Of a stretch of 64,000 bases of DNA, positions 20,006-29,671 are shown piece by piece. A program made the translations under genes and the position numbers. Numbering within the stretch: position 1 is the first letter of the stretch; each line of letters starts with the position of its first letter. Under the pieces are notes generated by a model. It searched no databases. It saw only the letters and a program-made list of their open reading frames with translations, and was not told where the DNA came from. This DNA comes from Desulfoglaeba alkanexedens ALDC (GTDB lineage: Bacteria > Desulfobacterota > Syntrophobacteria > Syntrophobacterales > DSM-9756): assembly GCF_005377625.1 (NCBI RefSeq), contig NZ_CP040098.1, positions 1,116,001 through 1,180,000 on the forward strand, read 5' to 3'.

Positions 20006-21511
20006 ATGCCAGCGTGGAGTGACGTTCGAAGGGCTCTGGTCGTTTTTTTGGCCTTCGCCGTGCTGTGGACGGGATCCGTCGTTCCGGCCCAGGGGCTGAG
20101 TCTGAGCGAGGAAAAGATCCTCGGCCGAAAGCTTTTGAACGCCATCCGCCAATACCATCGGCTGATCGACGACGGCGAGATCGTGAGCTATGTCCGGTCC
20201 GTGGGCCGTCGTATCACGGATCAGCTGCAGCCCAGCCACTACGACTACCATTTCTACGTGCTGGACGAATCCACGCCCAACGCCTTCGCCATTCCAGGCG
20301 GCTATGTTTTCGTCTTTCGGGGTCTGATAGAGATGATGGAATCGGAAGGGGAGCTGGCGGCGATTCTCTCCCACGAATTGGCGCACGTCCAGGCCCGCCA
20401 CATCCACGAGCGATTAGAGAGGGGTAAAGTACTGAGCATTGCGACCTTGGCGGGTGCGGTCGCCGCAGCCTTCCTCGGCGCCCACAGCAATGCCGCCAGC
20501 GCCTTGGCAACGGGCGTCATGGCGGGGTCCACGAGCCTGGAACTGAAATACACTCGGGAGAATGAAGAAGAAGCGGATCGGCTGGGGTTCAGGTACCTAT
20601 GCGCCGCAGGCTATCCACCGCAGGCCATGGTGTCGGTGATGGAAAAACTGGGGCGCGAGGGCTGGCGAGGCGATTCGCGCATTCCTTCGTACCTGCAGAC
20701 GCACCCGGCGGTGAACGAGCGCGTCGATTACTTGAAGCAGATGGCCGAACGGATGGTCGAGACGTCGCCGCCGCGCCCGACGCGGGATCCCAATGGGGAT
20801 TTTGTGCTGGTGCAGGCGGCCCTCATCAGCGCTTATGGGGATCCACAGGTGGCTGGTGATCAGTTAGCCGCCTGGCGGATGAAAGCCGGAACCGAACGCC
20901 GGGCGGCTTCCCATTACGGAATGGGGCGCTTGCACCTTCGCACGGGCCGCCTTGAACCCGCTCTAGCCGAGCTGCGGCAAGCCGCCGCGTTGAAGCCCCA
21001 AAGCCCCCTGGTGCTAAGCAGTTTGGGTGAAGCCTACTACAGAACGGGAAGGCTCACGGAGGCCGAAAATGCCCTTCTGGGAGCCCTCGCGCTGGATCCG
21101 GAATCAGCCATCGCCCATTTCCGGCTGGCACTCGTCCTGGAAGAACAGGGAAAAATCGAACAGGCACTGGACCATCTCAGACAGGCCGACACGCTGGCGC
21201 CCCTTTACCCGGAAATCGACTACCACCTGGGAGTCCTCTTCGGGCGGATCGACCAGCTGGGAGCGGCCCACTTTCACCTGGGCCGGTATTACATGGCTCG
21301 GAGCGACCGGCGTCTGGCCTCGTTCCACTACGAAAAGGCAAAGGAACTTCTGCCCGCGGGCGACGAACGCCTCGAAGACATCGAAGAAATTCTGGAAACC
21401 CTGAAAGGCAGAAAGAAGTCCCCTCAGGCCGCCTTCTTCGAAGAACGTTCAGCACCTTTCTTCGGAAACACCCGCTCGCTTGGGCCGCCGGTGCGATTCC
21501 AACGAAGGTGA
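20006..21511 (+). CDS. M48 zinc metalloprotease with TPR repeats (BepA-like)
   Basis: It has an N-terminal signal peptide, a M48 peptidase domain with HELAH (zinc ligands H123, H127) and the downstream glutamate in ENEEEADRLG, followed from about residue 280 by tetratricopeptide repeats. BepA/YfgC proteins of this build work in the periplasm on outer-membrane protein assembly and degrade misfolded LptD or BAM substrates. ATG at 20,006 is preferred because GAGG lies six bases upstream; an overlapping GTG at 19,994 also exists. It has 501 residues, close to BepA. Confidence 0.9.
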   Translation: MPAWSDVRRALVVFLAFAVLWTGSVVPAQGLSLSEEKILGRKLLNAIRQYHRLIDDGEIVSYVRSVGRRITDQLQPSHYDYHFYVLDESTPNAFAIPGGYVFVFRGLIEMMESEGELAAILSHELAHVQARHIHERLERGKVLSIATLAGAVAAAFLGAHSNAASALATGVMAGSTSLELKYTRENEEEADRLGFRYLCAAGYPPQAMVSVMEKLGREGWRGDSRIPSYLQTHPAVNERVDYLKQMAERMVETSPPRPTRDPNGDFVLVQAALISAYGDPQVAGDQLAAWRMKAGTERRAASHYGMGRLHLRTGRLEPALAELRQAAALKPQSPLVLSSLGEAYYRTGRLTEAENALLGALALDPESAIAHFRLALVLEEQGKIEQALDHLRQADTLAPLYPEIDYHLGVLFGRIDQLGAAHFHLGRYYMARSDRRLASFHYEKAKELLPAGDERLEDIEEILETLKGRKKSPQAAFFEERSAPFFGNTRSLGPPVRFQRR

Positions 21512-21611
21512 CACACGGAAACCCGCCGTTCGCCCGGGCCGGCCTCTCGGTGCCCTGAATCGTCCAGGGTTCCCCCTCGAAGGATACCGGACCCCGCCCT
21601 CGGTTTGCCCC

Positions 21612-21641
21612 TTGACGAATTTCCGAAAAGGGTGCTACAGA
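21612..21641 (+). promoter_or_regulatory. Probable promoter of serA
   Basis: TTGACG at 21,612-21,617 and an extended -10 (TGCTACAGA, ending 21,641) are 18 bp apart, about 90 bp upstream of serA. Confidence 0.5.
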
Positions 21642-21729
21642 ACCCGCTTACGCGGATAAGCGAGTGACCCGTAACACAATACAATAACTTGAAAACAGGA
21701 TGAGCGGGATCGGTTGCCGGGAGGTGGAG

Positions 21730-23310
21730 ATGAAAATATTGGTGAGTGACAATCTGGCGGAAGCGGGGGTGGAAAAGCTTCAAAGCATACCCGACTTCGA
21801 GGTGGAAGTGAACACAAGCCTCACCCACGAAGAATTGCGCCAGGTCATCAAGGAATACGACGCGCTGGTGATCCGAAGCGCGACAAAAGTCACCGCCGAC
21901 ATCATCGAGGCGGCCGAACGGCTCAAGGTGATCGCCCGGGCCGGCATCGGGCTCGACAATGTGGATATCGCCGCGGCCACCAAGCACGGGATTGTGGTGA
22001 TGAACACACCCGAGGGCAACGTGATCACCACCGCCGAGCACACCATTGCGATGCTTCTCGCGCTGAGCCGAAACATCCCGCAGGCGACCTACTCCCTCAA
22101 GTCTGGAAAGTGGGAAAAGAAGCGTTTCCGCGGAAAAGAGGTTTTCAACAAGACCCTCGGCATCATCGGCATCGGACGGATCGGCCGAGTGGTGGCGGAC
22201 CGGGCCAAGGGCCTCAAGATGAACGTCATCGCCTACGATCCCTACATCGGTTCCGACTACGTGAACAAGCTGGGTGTGGAGGCGGTCACTTTCGACGAAC
22301 TGCTCCAACGCGCCGATTATATCTCCGTGCACACGCCCATCACCCAGGAGACACGGAACCTACTGAACGCGGAAGCCTTCGCCCGGATGAAGCGGGGCGT
22401 TTTCGTCATCAACTGTGCCCGCGGCGGCATCGTGAACGAACAGGACCTCTACGACGCCATTCAATCGGGGATCGTCGCCGGCGCGGCTCTGGACGTCTTC
22501 ACCCAGGAACCGCCGAAAGACAACCCCTTGCTGACCCTCGAAAAGGTGATCGGAACCCCGCACCTGGGTGCTTCCACGGACGAGGCTCAGGAAAACGTCG
22601 CCGTGGCCGTGGCCGACCAGGTGATCGATTACCTGCTGAACGGGACCATTCGAAACGCCGTAAACGCTCCGACCATCGACGGAGAAGTCCTCGCGAACCT
22701 CAGGCCGTATCTCACCCTGGCCGAACGCCTTGGCAGCCTGGTGCAGCAGCTCACCCGGGGACCCATGAGCCAGATCACCATCGAGTACGTGGGGGAAGTG
22801 TGCAACCTGGACACACGGCCTCTTACCATCTCTGTTCTGAAGGGACTGCTCAGCCCGATCCTGGGAGACCAAGTGAACTTCGTCAACGCTCCGGTGCTGG
22901 CCAGAGAACGAGACATCAAGGTCACCGAAACCATGCGGGGGGAAGCTGAAGACTTCACCAATCTCATCAGCGTTCAGCTGAAGACCCAGGAGGAAGAAAA
23001 CCTGGTGGCCGGGACCATCTTCGGAAAGAGGGATCCCCGGTTGGTCCGCATCAACGATTTCAGGTTGGAAGCCGCCATCGAGGGCCACCTGGTGCTCATT
23101 TACAATATCGACACGCCGGGAACCATCGGGGCCATCGGAACGTGCCTGGGACGCCATAGCATCAACATTTCCATGATGGATGTGGGACAGGTGCTGGAAC
23201 GCGGCCAGAACATCATATTGCTTCGAACGGACACGCCCGTTCCTCCCCCGGTGGTCCAGGAACTCCTGGCCATGGAAAATGTCAACGTGGTTCAAGTCCT
23301 GGAACTGTAG
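21730..23310 (+). CDS. serA: D-3-phosphoglycerate dehydrogenase
   Basis: SerA oxidises 3-phosphoglycerate with NAD, the first step of serine synthesis. At 526 residues it is the long form: substrate and NAD domains (GIIGIGRIGRVVADRAKG; catalytic Arg in NCARGG, Glu in FTQEPP, His in TPHLGAST), then an intervening domain and a C-terminal ACT domain from about 450 that usually gives serine feedback. ATG 21,730 is chosen for its GGGAGGTGGAG ribosome-binding site. Confidence 0.97.
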   Translation: MKILVSDNLAEAGVEKLQSIPDFEVEVNTSLTHEELRQVIKEYDALVIRSATKVTADIIEAAERLKVIARAGIGLDNVDIAAATKHGIVVMNTPEGNVITTAEHTIAMLLALSRNIPQATYSLKSGKWEKKRFRGKEVFNKTLGIIGIGRIGRVVADRAKGLKMNVIAYDPYIGSDYVNKLGVEAVTFDELLQRADYISVHTPITQETRNLLNAEAFARMKRGVFVINCARGGIVNEQDLYDAIQSGIVAGAALDVFTQEPPKDNPLLTLEKVIGTPHLGASTDEAQENVAVAVADQVIDYLLNGTIRNAVNAPTIDGEVLANLRPYLTLAERLGSLVQQLTRGPMSQITIEYVGEVCNLDTRPLTISVLKGLLSPILGDQVNFVNAPVLARERDIKVTETMRGEAEDFTNLISVQLKTQEEENLVAGTIFGKRDPRLVRINDFRLEAAIEGHLVLIYNIDTPGTIGAIGTCLGRHSINISMMDVGQVLERGQNIILLRTDTPVPPPVVQELLAMENVNVVQVLEL

Positions 23311-23328
23311 CTTTCGGGGAGGGTGGTC

Positions 23329-23769
23329 GTGGAGGAAAAAGAAGACAAAGGCTTTGTTGTAAGAGATCGGCGCCGGATAGTGATCGAGGATACGCCGCCG
23401 GAAGAGGAGACGCAAAGGACCGAAACGCAAGGGGGCACACCGCCGCGGGAAGATAGACGGCCTGAACCCGGGGTGAGCTCGGAAGCCCGGTCCGAGGCAA
23501 CGGCGGCCGAGTCCAAGCCCTTTCCGGAGGTCACGTTTTCCACCTTCGTGTTCTCGCTGAGCTCTTCAGCGCTGGTTCACTTGGGGGAAGTACCCGACCC
23601 TTCCACCAACCGGCTGGAGCAGGATCTGGCCCTGGCGAAGCAGATCATCGACACGCTTGGGATGCTTGAAGAAAAGACCAGGGGCAACCTGGAGCCCGAT
23701 GAAGACCGGCTGCTCAAGAACGTGCTCTACGATCTGCGCCTGCGATATGTTCAGAAGCGCAAGGGCTGA
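23329..23769 (+). CDS. DUF1844 protein
   Basis: The C-terminal 80 residues match DUF1844 (FSTFVFSLSSSALVHLGEVPDP, then a helical LAKQIIDTLGMLEEKTRGNL segment). The N-terminal half is charged and Pro/Glu/Thr-rich and looks disordered. GTG at 23,329 is six bases after GGGAGG. The function of the family is unknown. It lies between serA and ispE with short gaps, so it is probably in the same transcript. Confidence 0.85.
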   Translation: MEEKEDKGFVVRDRRRIVIEDTPPEEETQRTETQGGTPPREDRRPEPGVSSEARSEATAAESKPFPEVTFSTFVFSLSSSALVHLGEVPDPSTNRLEQDLALAKQIIDTLGMLEEKTRGNLEPDEDRLLKNVLYDLRLRYVQKRKG

Positions 23770-23786
23770 CAGGGTGGAATGTCGCC

Positions 23787-24656
23787 TTGAAGGTCTCCAC
23801 GGCCGCGCCGGCCAAAATCAATCTGTGGCTCGACGTACTCGGGAAGCGCCCCGACGGTTACCATGAAATCTCCACGCTCATGCTGCCGCTGAAGGACGTC
23901 TGTGACCGGGTGGATGTGGAACTCAAAGAAGCCGGGTTCACCGTGCGGTGCGACCACCCAAAGGTACCGGCGGACGACGAAAATATCGCGCTGAAGGCGG
24001 CGCGCGCCTATTTCGAAGTCGCGGGCTGGACCGGAGGCGCTTATGTCCGGATCGCCAAGAACATTCCGGTGGCGGCGGGGTTGGGAGGCGGAAGTTCCGA
24101 CGCAGGGGCGGTCCTCCGCCTCCTGAACCGCCTTTCCACGCGTCCTCTTCCCGAACCGGAACTCAGGGGACTGGCCGCCCGGCTGGGCGCAGACGTCCCC
24201 TTTTTTATCACACCCCGCCCCGCCTTGGCGACTGGAATCGGCGAGAAACTGCAGCCGGTCGAAGGGCTCCCGGAATACCCGGTGCTGCTTGTGAAACCGC
24301 CCGTATCCGTTTCCACCGCTTGGGTTTACGGGAGAATAAAGTTGACAAGGGGTACCCGTCGCATTAGAATCCCTACGCTGTCGGCTCGCCCCTGGGACCT
24401 TACCGCCGTTATGGAAAACGACCTGGAGCCCGTCGCTCTGGAAGCGTTTCCCGTAGTGGGGCACATCATGGGCTGGCTGTTGGGGCGTGCGGGAGTCAGG
24501 GGCGTCCGGATGAGCGGGAGCGGGCCGACGGTGTTTGCCATCTTTAGAAGTTTCGAGGACGCGGAAAAGGCAGGGTTCGAGGCCCGGAACGCTTGGCCGG
24601 AGTGCTGGGTGCGGGTGAGTCGGACATGCGCAGCGTCCGATTTTCTTTCTGGCTAG
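23787..24656 (+). CDS. ispE: 4-diphosphocytidyl-2-C-methyl-D-erythritol kinase
   Basis: IspE is the GHMP kinase of the non-mevalonate isoprenoid pathway. The 289-residue protein has APAKINLWLDVLGKRPDGYHEI at its start, the ATP-binding PVAAGLGGGSSDAGAVL loop, and MSGSGPTVFAIF near the end. The start is TTG at 23,787. A promoter for downstream genes lies inside its coding sequence (24,342-24,370). Confidence 0.95.
   Translation: MKVSTAAPAKINLWLDVLGKRPDGYHEISTLMLPLKDVCDRVDVELKEAGFTVRCDHPKVPADDENIALKAARAYFEVAGWTGGAYVRIAKNIPVAAGLGGGSSDAGAVLRLLNRLSTRPLPEPELRGLAARLGADVPFFITPRPALATGIGEKLQPVEGLPEYPVLLVKPPVSVSTAWVYGRIKLTRGTRRIRIPTLSARPWDLTAVMENDLEPVALEAFPVVGHIMGWLLGRAGVRGVRMSGSGPTVFAIFRSFEDAEKAGFEARNAWPECWVRVSRTCAASDFLSG
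24342..24370 (+). promoter_or_regulatory. Strong sigma-70 promoter inside ispE
   Basis: A perfect TTGACA (24,342-24,347), 17-bp spacer and TAGAAT (24,365-24,370). Transcription from here would run through the ispE 3' end into tRNA-Gln and prs. Confidence 0.75.
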
Positions 24657-24670
24657 GGTTGCGAGATTCT

Positions 24671-24745
24671 TGGGGTGTCGCCAAGCGGTAAGGCACGGGT
24701 CTTTGGAACCCGCACTCGGAGGTTCGAATCCTCCCACCCCAGCCA
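24671..24745 (+). tRNA. tRNA-Gln (anticodon UUG)
   Basis: The 75-nt gene folds into a cloverleaf: acceptor TGGGGTG pairs with CACCCCA, the anticodon stem GGGTC/GACCC-type arms frame CTTTGGA (anticodon TTG), and GGTTCGAATCC forms the T arm. Discriminator G and an encoded CCA end at 24,745. The U1-A72 pair is typical of tRNA-Gln. It sits between ispE and prs. Confidence 0.96.
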
Positions 24746-24814
24746 GCCATACGGTTCGGCGCGACGATCGATTCACGGCCGTTGGCTACGAACCAGGGGC
24801 AGCCGGGATGCGGT

Positions 24815-25750
24815 ATGCGGGACCGACTCAAGGTGTTCAGCGGGCGCTCCAATCCAGGATTGGCAAAGGGAATCTGCGAGATCCTTGGGATTGAGCTGGG
24901 CGCGGCCCTGGTGGATTGCTTTTCGGACGGCGAAATCCGGGTCGAGATCCATGAAAATGTGAGGGGCAGAGACGTTTTCGTCGTCCAATCGACCTGTTAT
25001 CCGGTCAATCTGCACCTTGTGGAAACACTGCTCATGGTGGACGCCCTGAAGAGGGCGTCGGCACGGCGCATCAACGTGGTGATGCCCTATTACGGCTACG
25101 GGCGCCGGGATCAGAAGGACAAACCCCGGGTGTCCATAACGGCCAAGATGGTGGCCAACCTGATGAGCACGGCAGGAGCGGACCGTTTGATTTCTTTCGA
25201 TCTGCACGCTGGACAGATTCAGGGGTTCTTCAAAATCCCGGTGGACGATGTGCCGAGTCTGCCGGTTCTGGCCGAAGATTTCAAGGCCCGCATGCACGGC
25301 GACGAAGTGGTGGTGGCACCCGACGCGGAGGGGGTGCGGCGGGTGCGTGCCTTCGCCGAACGGCTGGACCTCCCGCTGGCCATCATTCACCGGACGGATC
25401 CCGACGAGGGACGGTCCAGCACGGTGGTCGGAAGTGTGAAGCATCGCAGGGTGGTGATCCTGGACGACATGGTGGACACGGGCAGAACGGTCTGCGAGGC
25501 GGCTTGGACGGCCCGGCGCGAAGGGGCGACAACCATCGAGTCCTACTGTGTCCACCCGGTGCTGTCCGCAGGGTCCGTGGAAATGGTGGACCGGTCGCCG
25601 CTGGACACGGTAACGGTTACCGACACCATTCCGACCGTTCAGAAGACGAAGGAGAGCGCTAAGTTTCGCGTGGTGAGCGTTGCGCCGATACTGGCTGAGG
25701 TGATCAAGCGCGTGCACGATGAGGTTTCCATCAGCTGTCTTTTCCTTTGA
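24815..25750 (+). CDS. prs: Ribose-phosphate pyrophosphokinase
   Basis: Prs makes PRPP from ribose 5-phosphate and ATP for nucleotide, His and Trp synthesis. The 311-residue protein includes FSGRSNPGLAKGI, the flexible-loop region YYGYGRRDQKDKPR, and the PRPP-binding VILDDMVDTGRT motif. ATG 24,815 gives the normal length; an upstream TTG at 24,782 in the same frame is possible. Likely transcribed with tRNA-Gln from the promoter inside ispE. Confidence 0.95.
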   Translation: MRDRLKVFSGRSNPGLAKGICEILGIELGAALVDCFSDGEIRVEIHENVRGRDVFVVQSTCYPVNLHLVETLLMVDALKRASARRINVVMPYYGYGRRDQKDKPRVSITAKMVANLMSTAGADRLISFDLHAGQIQGFFKIPVDDVPSLPVLAEDFKARMHGDEVVVAPDAEGVRRVRAFAERLDLPLAIIHRTDPDEGRSSTVVGSVKHRRVVILDDMVDTGRTVCEAAWTARREGATTIESYCVHPVLSAGSVEMVDRSPLDTVTVTDTIPTVQKTKESAKFRVVSVAPILAEVIKRVHDEVSISCLFL

Positions 25751-25810
25751 CCGGACGCGTTCCCCGGATGCACGCCGGGGGATTTTCGTCGATAGCGGAG
25801 GCTTTGAAGC

Positions 25811-26446
25811 ATGAACGTGGAGTTGACGGCGGTAGTGAGAACGGAGACGGGAAAGGGACCTGCGCGCAGATTGCGGGCTTCCGGCCAGGTGCCCGCCGTC
25901 TGTTACGGGCAGAAGCTGGATGCCCTGCCCATGGCCGTACCGGCCAACTTGTTGGAAAGGTATCTGCGGGAAGCGGGTCAGGAAACACACCTCATCAGCC
26001 TGGTAGTGGAAGACGGCGAAAAGACCCTCCGTAAAAAGGTGATGTTTAAAGAACTCCAGCGCCATCCCGTGAAGCGGCAGATCCTTCACGTGGATTTTCA
26101 CGAAGTGGCGCTGGACCAAATGGTGGACGTGGACATTCCGGTGGAGCTCACGGGCGTTCCCGAAGGCGTCAAGATGGGCGGGATCATGACGCAGATGCGC
26201 CGGAGCATCGCCGTTCAGTGTCTGCCTTCGGAGATCCCGGACAAAATCAGCCTGGACGTGAGTTCCTTGCAAATCGGCGATTCCATACACGTGGCCGACC
26301 TGGTTGGCCGATACTCTTTTCGAATCGTGGACGAAGAGCGGTTTACGATCGTGACCGTGACGCCGCCGGAAACGGGCGCCGTTTCGGCAGGAGGGGAAGG
26401 TGAAGGACAAACAGAACAGCAAAGAGAGGAGGTGACAGCATCGTAG
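25811..26446 (+). CDS. rplY: 50S ribosomal protein L25 (Ctc form)
   Basis: L25 binds 5S rRNA. This 211-residue protein is the long CTC form with an N-terminal L25 domain (VVRTETGKGPARRLRASGQVPAVCYG) and a C-terminal TL5-type beta domain, ending in an acidic Gln/Glu tail. prs-rplY-pth is a common bacterial gene order. Confidence 0.95.
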   Translation: MNVELTAVVRTETGKGPARRLRASGQVPAVCYGQKLDALPMAVPANLLERYLREAGQETHLISLVVEDGEKTLRKKVMFKELQRHPVKRQILHVDFHEVALDQMVDVDIPVELTGVPEGVKMGGIMTQMRRSIAVQCLPSEIPDKISLDVSSLQIGDSIHVADLVGRYSFRIVDEERFTIVTVTPPETGAVSAGGEGEGQTEQQREEVTAS

Positions 26447-26486
26447 GCGTCGGGTTGGAAGATCCTCCGACTCCGCCGAGTGGTTC

Positions 26487-27113
26487 ATGAGCCGCATCGC
26501 CTCCGAAAGGGATCAGGTCTGTGTCGTGATCGGACTGGGAAATCCGGGCCGGGAATACGAGCGGACACGGCACAACGCGGGCTTTTGGGTAGTGGACGAA
26601 CTGGCTTCCCGGTTCAACGTCCCCATGCACCAGCGCAAAGTTCCGGCCTTGTGGGGATGGGGTTGGGTACGCGGGCGGAAGGCGCTGCTTGTGAAACCAA
26701 CCACGTTCATGAACCGCAGCGGGGAAGCCGCCGCAACGATCGCCCGCTATCACGGTATCGGCGCGGAACAGATCTTGGTGGTCCACGATGATCTGGACCT
26801 TCCCCCGGGCCGGATCAAGGTAGCCCGAGGTGGAGGCGCCGGGGGACACAGGGGCGTCCAGTCGCTGATCCAGCATTTGGGGTGTAACGATTTCCATCGG
26901 TTGAAGCTGGGCATCGGAAGACCCCGCTTCGGGGAAACCGTGGAGGAATTTGTGTTGCGCCCGCCTTATGAGGATGAAGTCGAGGTTTTAAGGGAAGCGC
27001 TGTTCAGAGCGGCGGACGCGGCGGAGGTGATCCTGGAGGATGGGGTGGAGGCGGCCATGAACCGGTTCAACCGGCGGGTGGAGCCCGGAGGCACCGAGGA
27101 TCTTCGAACGTAG
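26487..27113 (+). CDS. pth: Peptidyl-tRNA hydrolase
   Basis: Pth frees tRNA from prematurely released peptidyl-tRNA. The 208 residues contain the GLGNPGREYERTRHNAGFW signature with the catalytic His, KPTTFMNRSGEA, and DDLDLPPGRIKVARGGGAGGHRG. It follows rplY by 40 bp. Confidence 0.96.
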   Translation: MSRIASERDQVCVVIGLGNPGREYERTRHNAGFWVVDELASRFNVPMHQRKVPALWGWGWVRGRKALLVKPTTFMNRSGEAAATIARYHGIGAEQILVVHDDLDLPPGRIKVARGGGAGGHRGVQSLIQHLGCNDFHRLKLGIGRPRFGETVEEFVLRPPYEDEVEVLREALFRAADAAEVILEDGVEAAMNRFNRRVEPGGTEDLRT

Positions 27114-27169
27114 CATTTTTTTTGCCATCTCAAGTTAATTTTTGCACAAAGTGAAGGAGGATGGGAGCG

Positions 27170-29173
27170 ATGCTGGAATACGTAAACTACGCACCGTACT
27201 TTGGTCTGGGCGGGTTTGTTGTCGCTTTCTTGATCTATGGCTGGATCAAGAAGCAACCCAACGGCAATGAGCGCATGCAGGAACTGGAAGAAATGATCCA
27301 TGTGGGCGCCATGGCCTTTCTCAAGACGGAATACTCGGTTCTCCTCATCTTCATCGTCGTGGTGTTCGGCCTCTTGTTCGTAGGGGTGAATCCCCAAACC
27401 GCTTACTGCTTCCTGGGCGGCGCGGCTTGTTCGATCCTGGCCGGCTATACCGGCATGACCGCCGCCACCCGCGCCAACTCCAGGACATCCTGGGCGGCCA
27501 ATCAGTTCGGGCAGGCCAAGGCGCTGACGGTTTCTTACTTCGGCGGCGCGGTCATGGGTCTTTCCGTCGCCAGCCTGGGGCTTCTCGGCGTGGGCATAGC
27601 CTATTACATCTTCGGCGGTGATCCGCTCACCGCCAACTACATCAACGGCTTCGCCATGGGCGCCAGCTCCATCGCGCTCTTCGCACGCATGGGCGGCGGT
27701 ATCTACACCAAGGCGGCCGACGTGGGGGCGGACCTGGTGGGCAAGGTCGAAGCGGGCATTCCGGAAGACGATCCCCGCAATCCCGGCGTTATCGCTGACA
27801 ACGTAGGCGACAACGTGGGCGACATCGCCGGCATGGGTGCGGACATTTTCGAATCGTACGTAGGGGCGGTCATCGCGACGGTGGCCATCGCCGCGACCAT
27901 GCCAGAGGACCTTCTGGCCGGTGCCGACCGGATGGCCTACATGGCCATGCCGCTTCTCACGGTCATGGGGGGCCTCATCGCCTCTTTCTTCGGCGTGTTC
28001 AGCCTCAAGGCCATGGCCGCCATGAAGCCGCAGGCGGCGCTGCGCTATACCACCTTTGTGGCAGCCATCGTCTTCATCGGGATCACCTACTACCTGACCA
28101 AACAGCTCGGCCTTCCCATCGGTGTGTTGTGGGCAGTGGTTTCCGGCCTCCTCGTCGGGATCGTGATCGGGCTTTTGGCCGAGTACTATACCTCCATGAG
28201 CCCGGTGCGGAAGATCGCCGCCCAGTCTGAAACCGGACCGGCGACGGTCATCATCGCCGGCCTGGCCGTGGGCATGGAAAGCGTGGCCCTTCCGGTGCTC
28301 GGCATCTGCGCAGCCACCTATATCGCCTACCTCGCGGCGGGCATTTACGGCATCGGCATTTCGGCCGTGGGCATGTTGGCTACCGTCGGCGCCACCATGA
28401 CCGTTGACGCCTACGGCCCCATCGCCGACAACGCGGGCGGCATTTCGGAAATGGCGGAACTGGGACCGGAGACCCGCGCCATCACCGACAGCCTGGACGC
28501 ACTCGGCAACACCACCGCCGCCATCGGCAAAGGCTTCGCTATCGGCGCCGCGGCTCTCACCGCCGTGGCCCTGTTCCAGGCCTACACCCAGGCGGCCGGC
28601 CTTGACATGATCAACATCACCAACCCGTACGTGATCATCGGGGCCTTCATCGGCGGCATCGTTCCTTTCCTGGTGGCCGCTCTCACCATGACCGCCGTGG
28701 GCGACGCCGCTTTTGACATGGTGGAAGAAATCCGCCGCCAGTTCCGTGAAATTCCGGGATTGATGGAGGGAACCGGCAAGCCCGACCCGGCCCGCTGCGT
28801 GGCCATCGCCACCAAAGGTGCCATCCGGAAGATGATGCTCCCCGGCGTCGTGGGTGTGGCGGTCCCCGTACTGGTCGGTTTCCTGATTGGAAAGAACGCT
28901 TTGGGCGGCATGCTTCTCGGTGCCACCGTCACCGGCGTGATGTTGGCGCTGTTTATGGCCAACAGCGGCGGTGCCTGGGATAACGCTAAGAAGTATATCG
29001 AGGCGGGCCACTTCGGCGGCAAGGGTTCCAACAACCACAAGGCGGCCGTCGTGGGCGACACCGTGGGCGATCCGTTCAAGGACACCTCCGGTCCGACCAT
29101 GAACATCTTGATCAAGCTCATGTCCGTTATCTCGCTGGTTATCGCTCCGGTTCTTACCGTGATCGCAAGGTAA
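27170..29173 (+). CDS. hppA: Membrane-bound pyrophosphatase, K+-dependent type
   Basis: This integral-membrane enzyme hydrolyses pyrophosphate and pumps H+ or Na+ outward, saving energy in anaerobes that make PPi by acyl-CoA activation. It has about 16 membrane spans in 667 residues. PPi-site motifs are [32 protein letters not shown] and [14 protein letters not shown]. The potassium determinant reads N447-T-T-A450-A-I-G453; Ala and Gly here mark the K+-dependent branch, where K+-independent pumps have Lys and Thr. Glu228 in IFESY fits Na+-pumping as well as some H+-pumping members. ATG 27,170 has GGAGG at a better distance than the ATG at 27,161. Confidence 0.94.
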   Translation: MLEYVNYAPYFGLGGFVVAFLIYGWIKKQPNGNERMQELEEMIHVGAMAFLKTEYSVLLIFIVVVFGLLFVGVNPQTAYCFLGGAACSILAGYTGMTAATRANSRTSWAANQFGQAKALTVSYFGGAVMGLSVASLGLLGVGIAYYIFGGDPLTANYINGFAMGASSIALFARMGGGIYTKAADVGADLVGKVEAGIPEDDPRNPGVIADNVGDNVGDIAGMGADIFESYVGAVIATVAIAATMPEDLLAGADRMAYMAMPLLTVMGGLIASFFGVFSLKAMAAMKPQAALRYTTFVAAIVFIGITYYLTKQLGLPIGVLWAVVSGLLVGIVIGLLAEYYTSMSPVRKIAAQSETGPATVIIAGLAVGMESVALPVLGICAATYIAYLAAGIYGIGISAVGMLATVGATMTVDAYGPIADNAGGISEMAELGPETRAITDSLDALGNTTAAIGKGFAIGAAALTAVALFQAYTQAAGLDMINITNPYVIIGAFIGGIVPFLVAALTMTAVGDAAFDMVEEIRRQFREIPGLMEGTGKPDPARCVAIATKGAIRKMMLPGVVGVAVPVLVGFLIGKNALGGMLLGATVTGVMLALFMANSGGAWDNAKKYIEAGHFGGKGSNNHKAAVVGDTVGDPFKDTSGPTMNILIKLMSVISLVIAPVLTVIAR

Positions 29174-29184
29174 GAACGTACCTG

Positions 29185-29214
29185 AAGGCCGGCCCCCGCG
29201 CAGGGGCCGGCCTT
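29185..29214 (+). terminator. Terminator after hppA
   Basis: A 12-bp perfect stem (AAGGCCGGCCCC and its inverse) with a 6-nt loop begins 12 bp after the hppA stop and is followed by TGTT; the T tail is weak. Confidence 0.75.
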
Positions 29215-29671
29215 TGTTCCCGATCTTCAGGTCCTCCAGGGGCCGTTTCCCCCATCGCCCATGGCCGCAGCCCACCCCCAGCTCCCTCCGTTTCGGACTT
29301 TGCAGATAGTCGCTGTGGTGCTAATATTCAAAAAATTAATTAGTTAGTTGGCTTTGCCTGGAGGCCGGTTGTTCGTGCCACCGAAGCCGGTCAGGCAAGC
29401 GCCGACCGGCGCGGCGACAACAGCTCGACCACCGAGGATGCACCGAATACCACTTGCCGCTTGACCGCAAGGCTCACTTCAGACGCTTCCACTCCGCGCG
29501 TTCTGCGCGGGGCAAGTCGTATTCGCTACGGGCCTTTTCGGGTGCCGGAGCTGTCTCGATCTTCATCGATGAAATCACCATCATCGCCGGCCGGCGGGAG
29601 GGCGACCGCGAGGGCCCCGCGTCGGAGCGCGCGACAGTGAAGGGCATCGTGTCACGAGGCAGGAGGTCGTG
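29215..29671. other. Gene-free interval upstream of carD
   Basis: No convincing gene. A candidate promoter lies at 29,300-29,327 (TTGCAG, 16 bp, TAATAT preceded by TGC), leaving a leader of about 340 nt before carD. A short open frame at 29,454-29,672 is Arg-rich and is not supported as a gene. Confidence 0.5.

Noticed and set aside
22360-23430. Minus-strand open frame opposite serA
   Set aside because: It is a GC-rich shadow of serA without domain or ribosome-binding site.
26966-29275. Minus-strand open frame of 769 codons opposite hppA
   Set aside because: It mirrors the hppA codon pattern, His/Gly/Asp-rich with no recognisable domain; hppA on the plus strand carries all family motifs.
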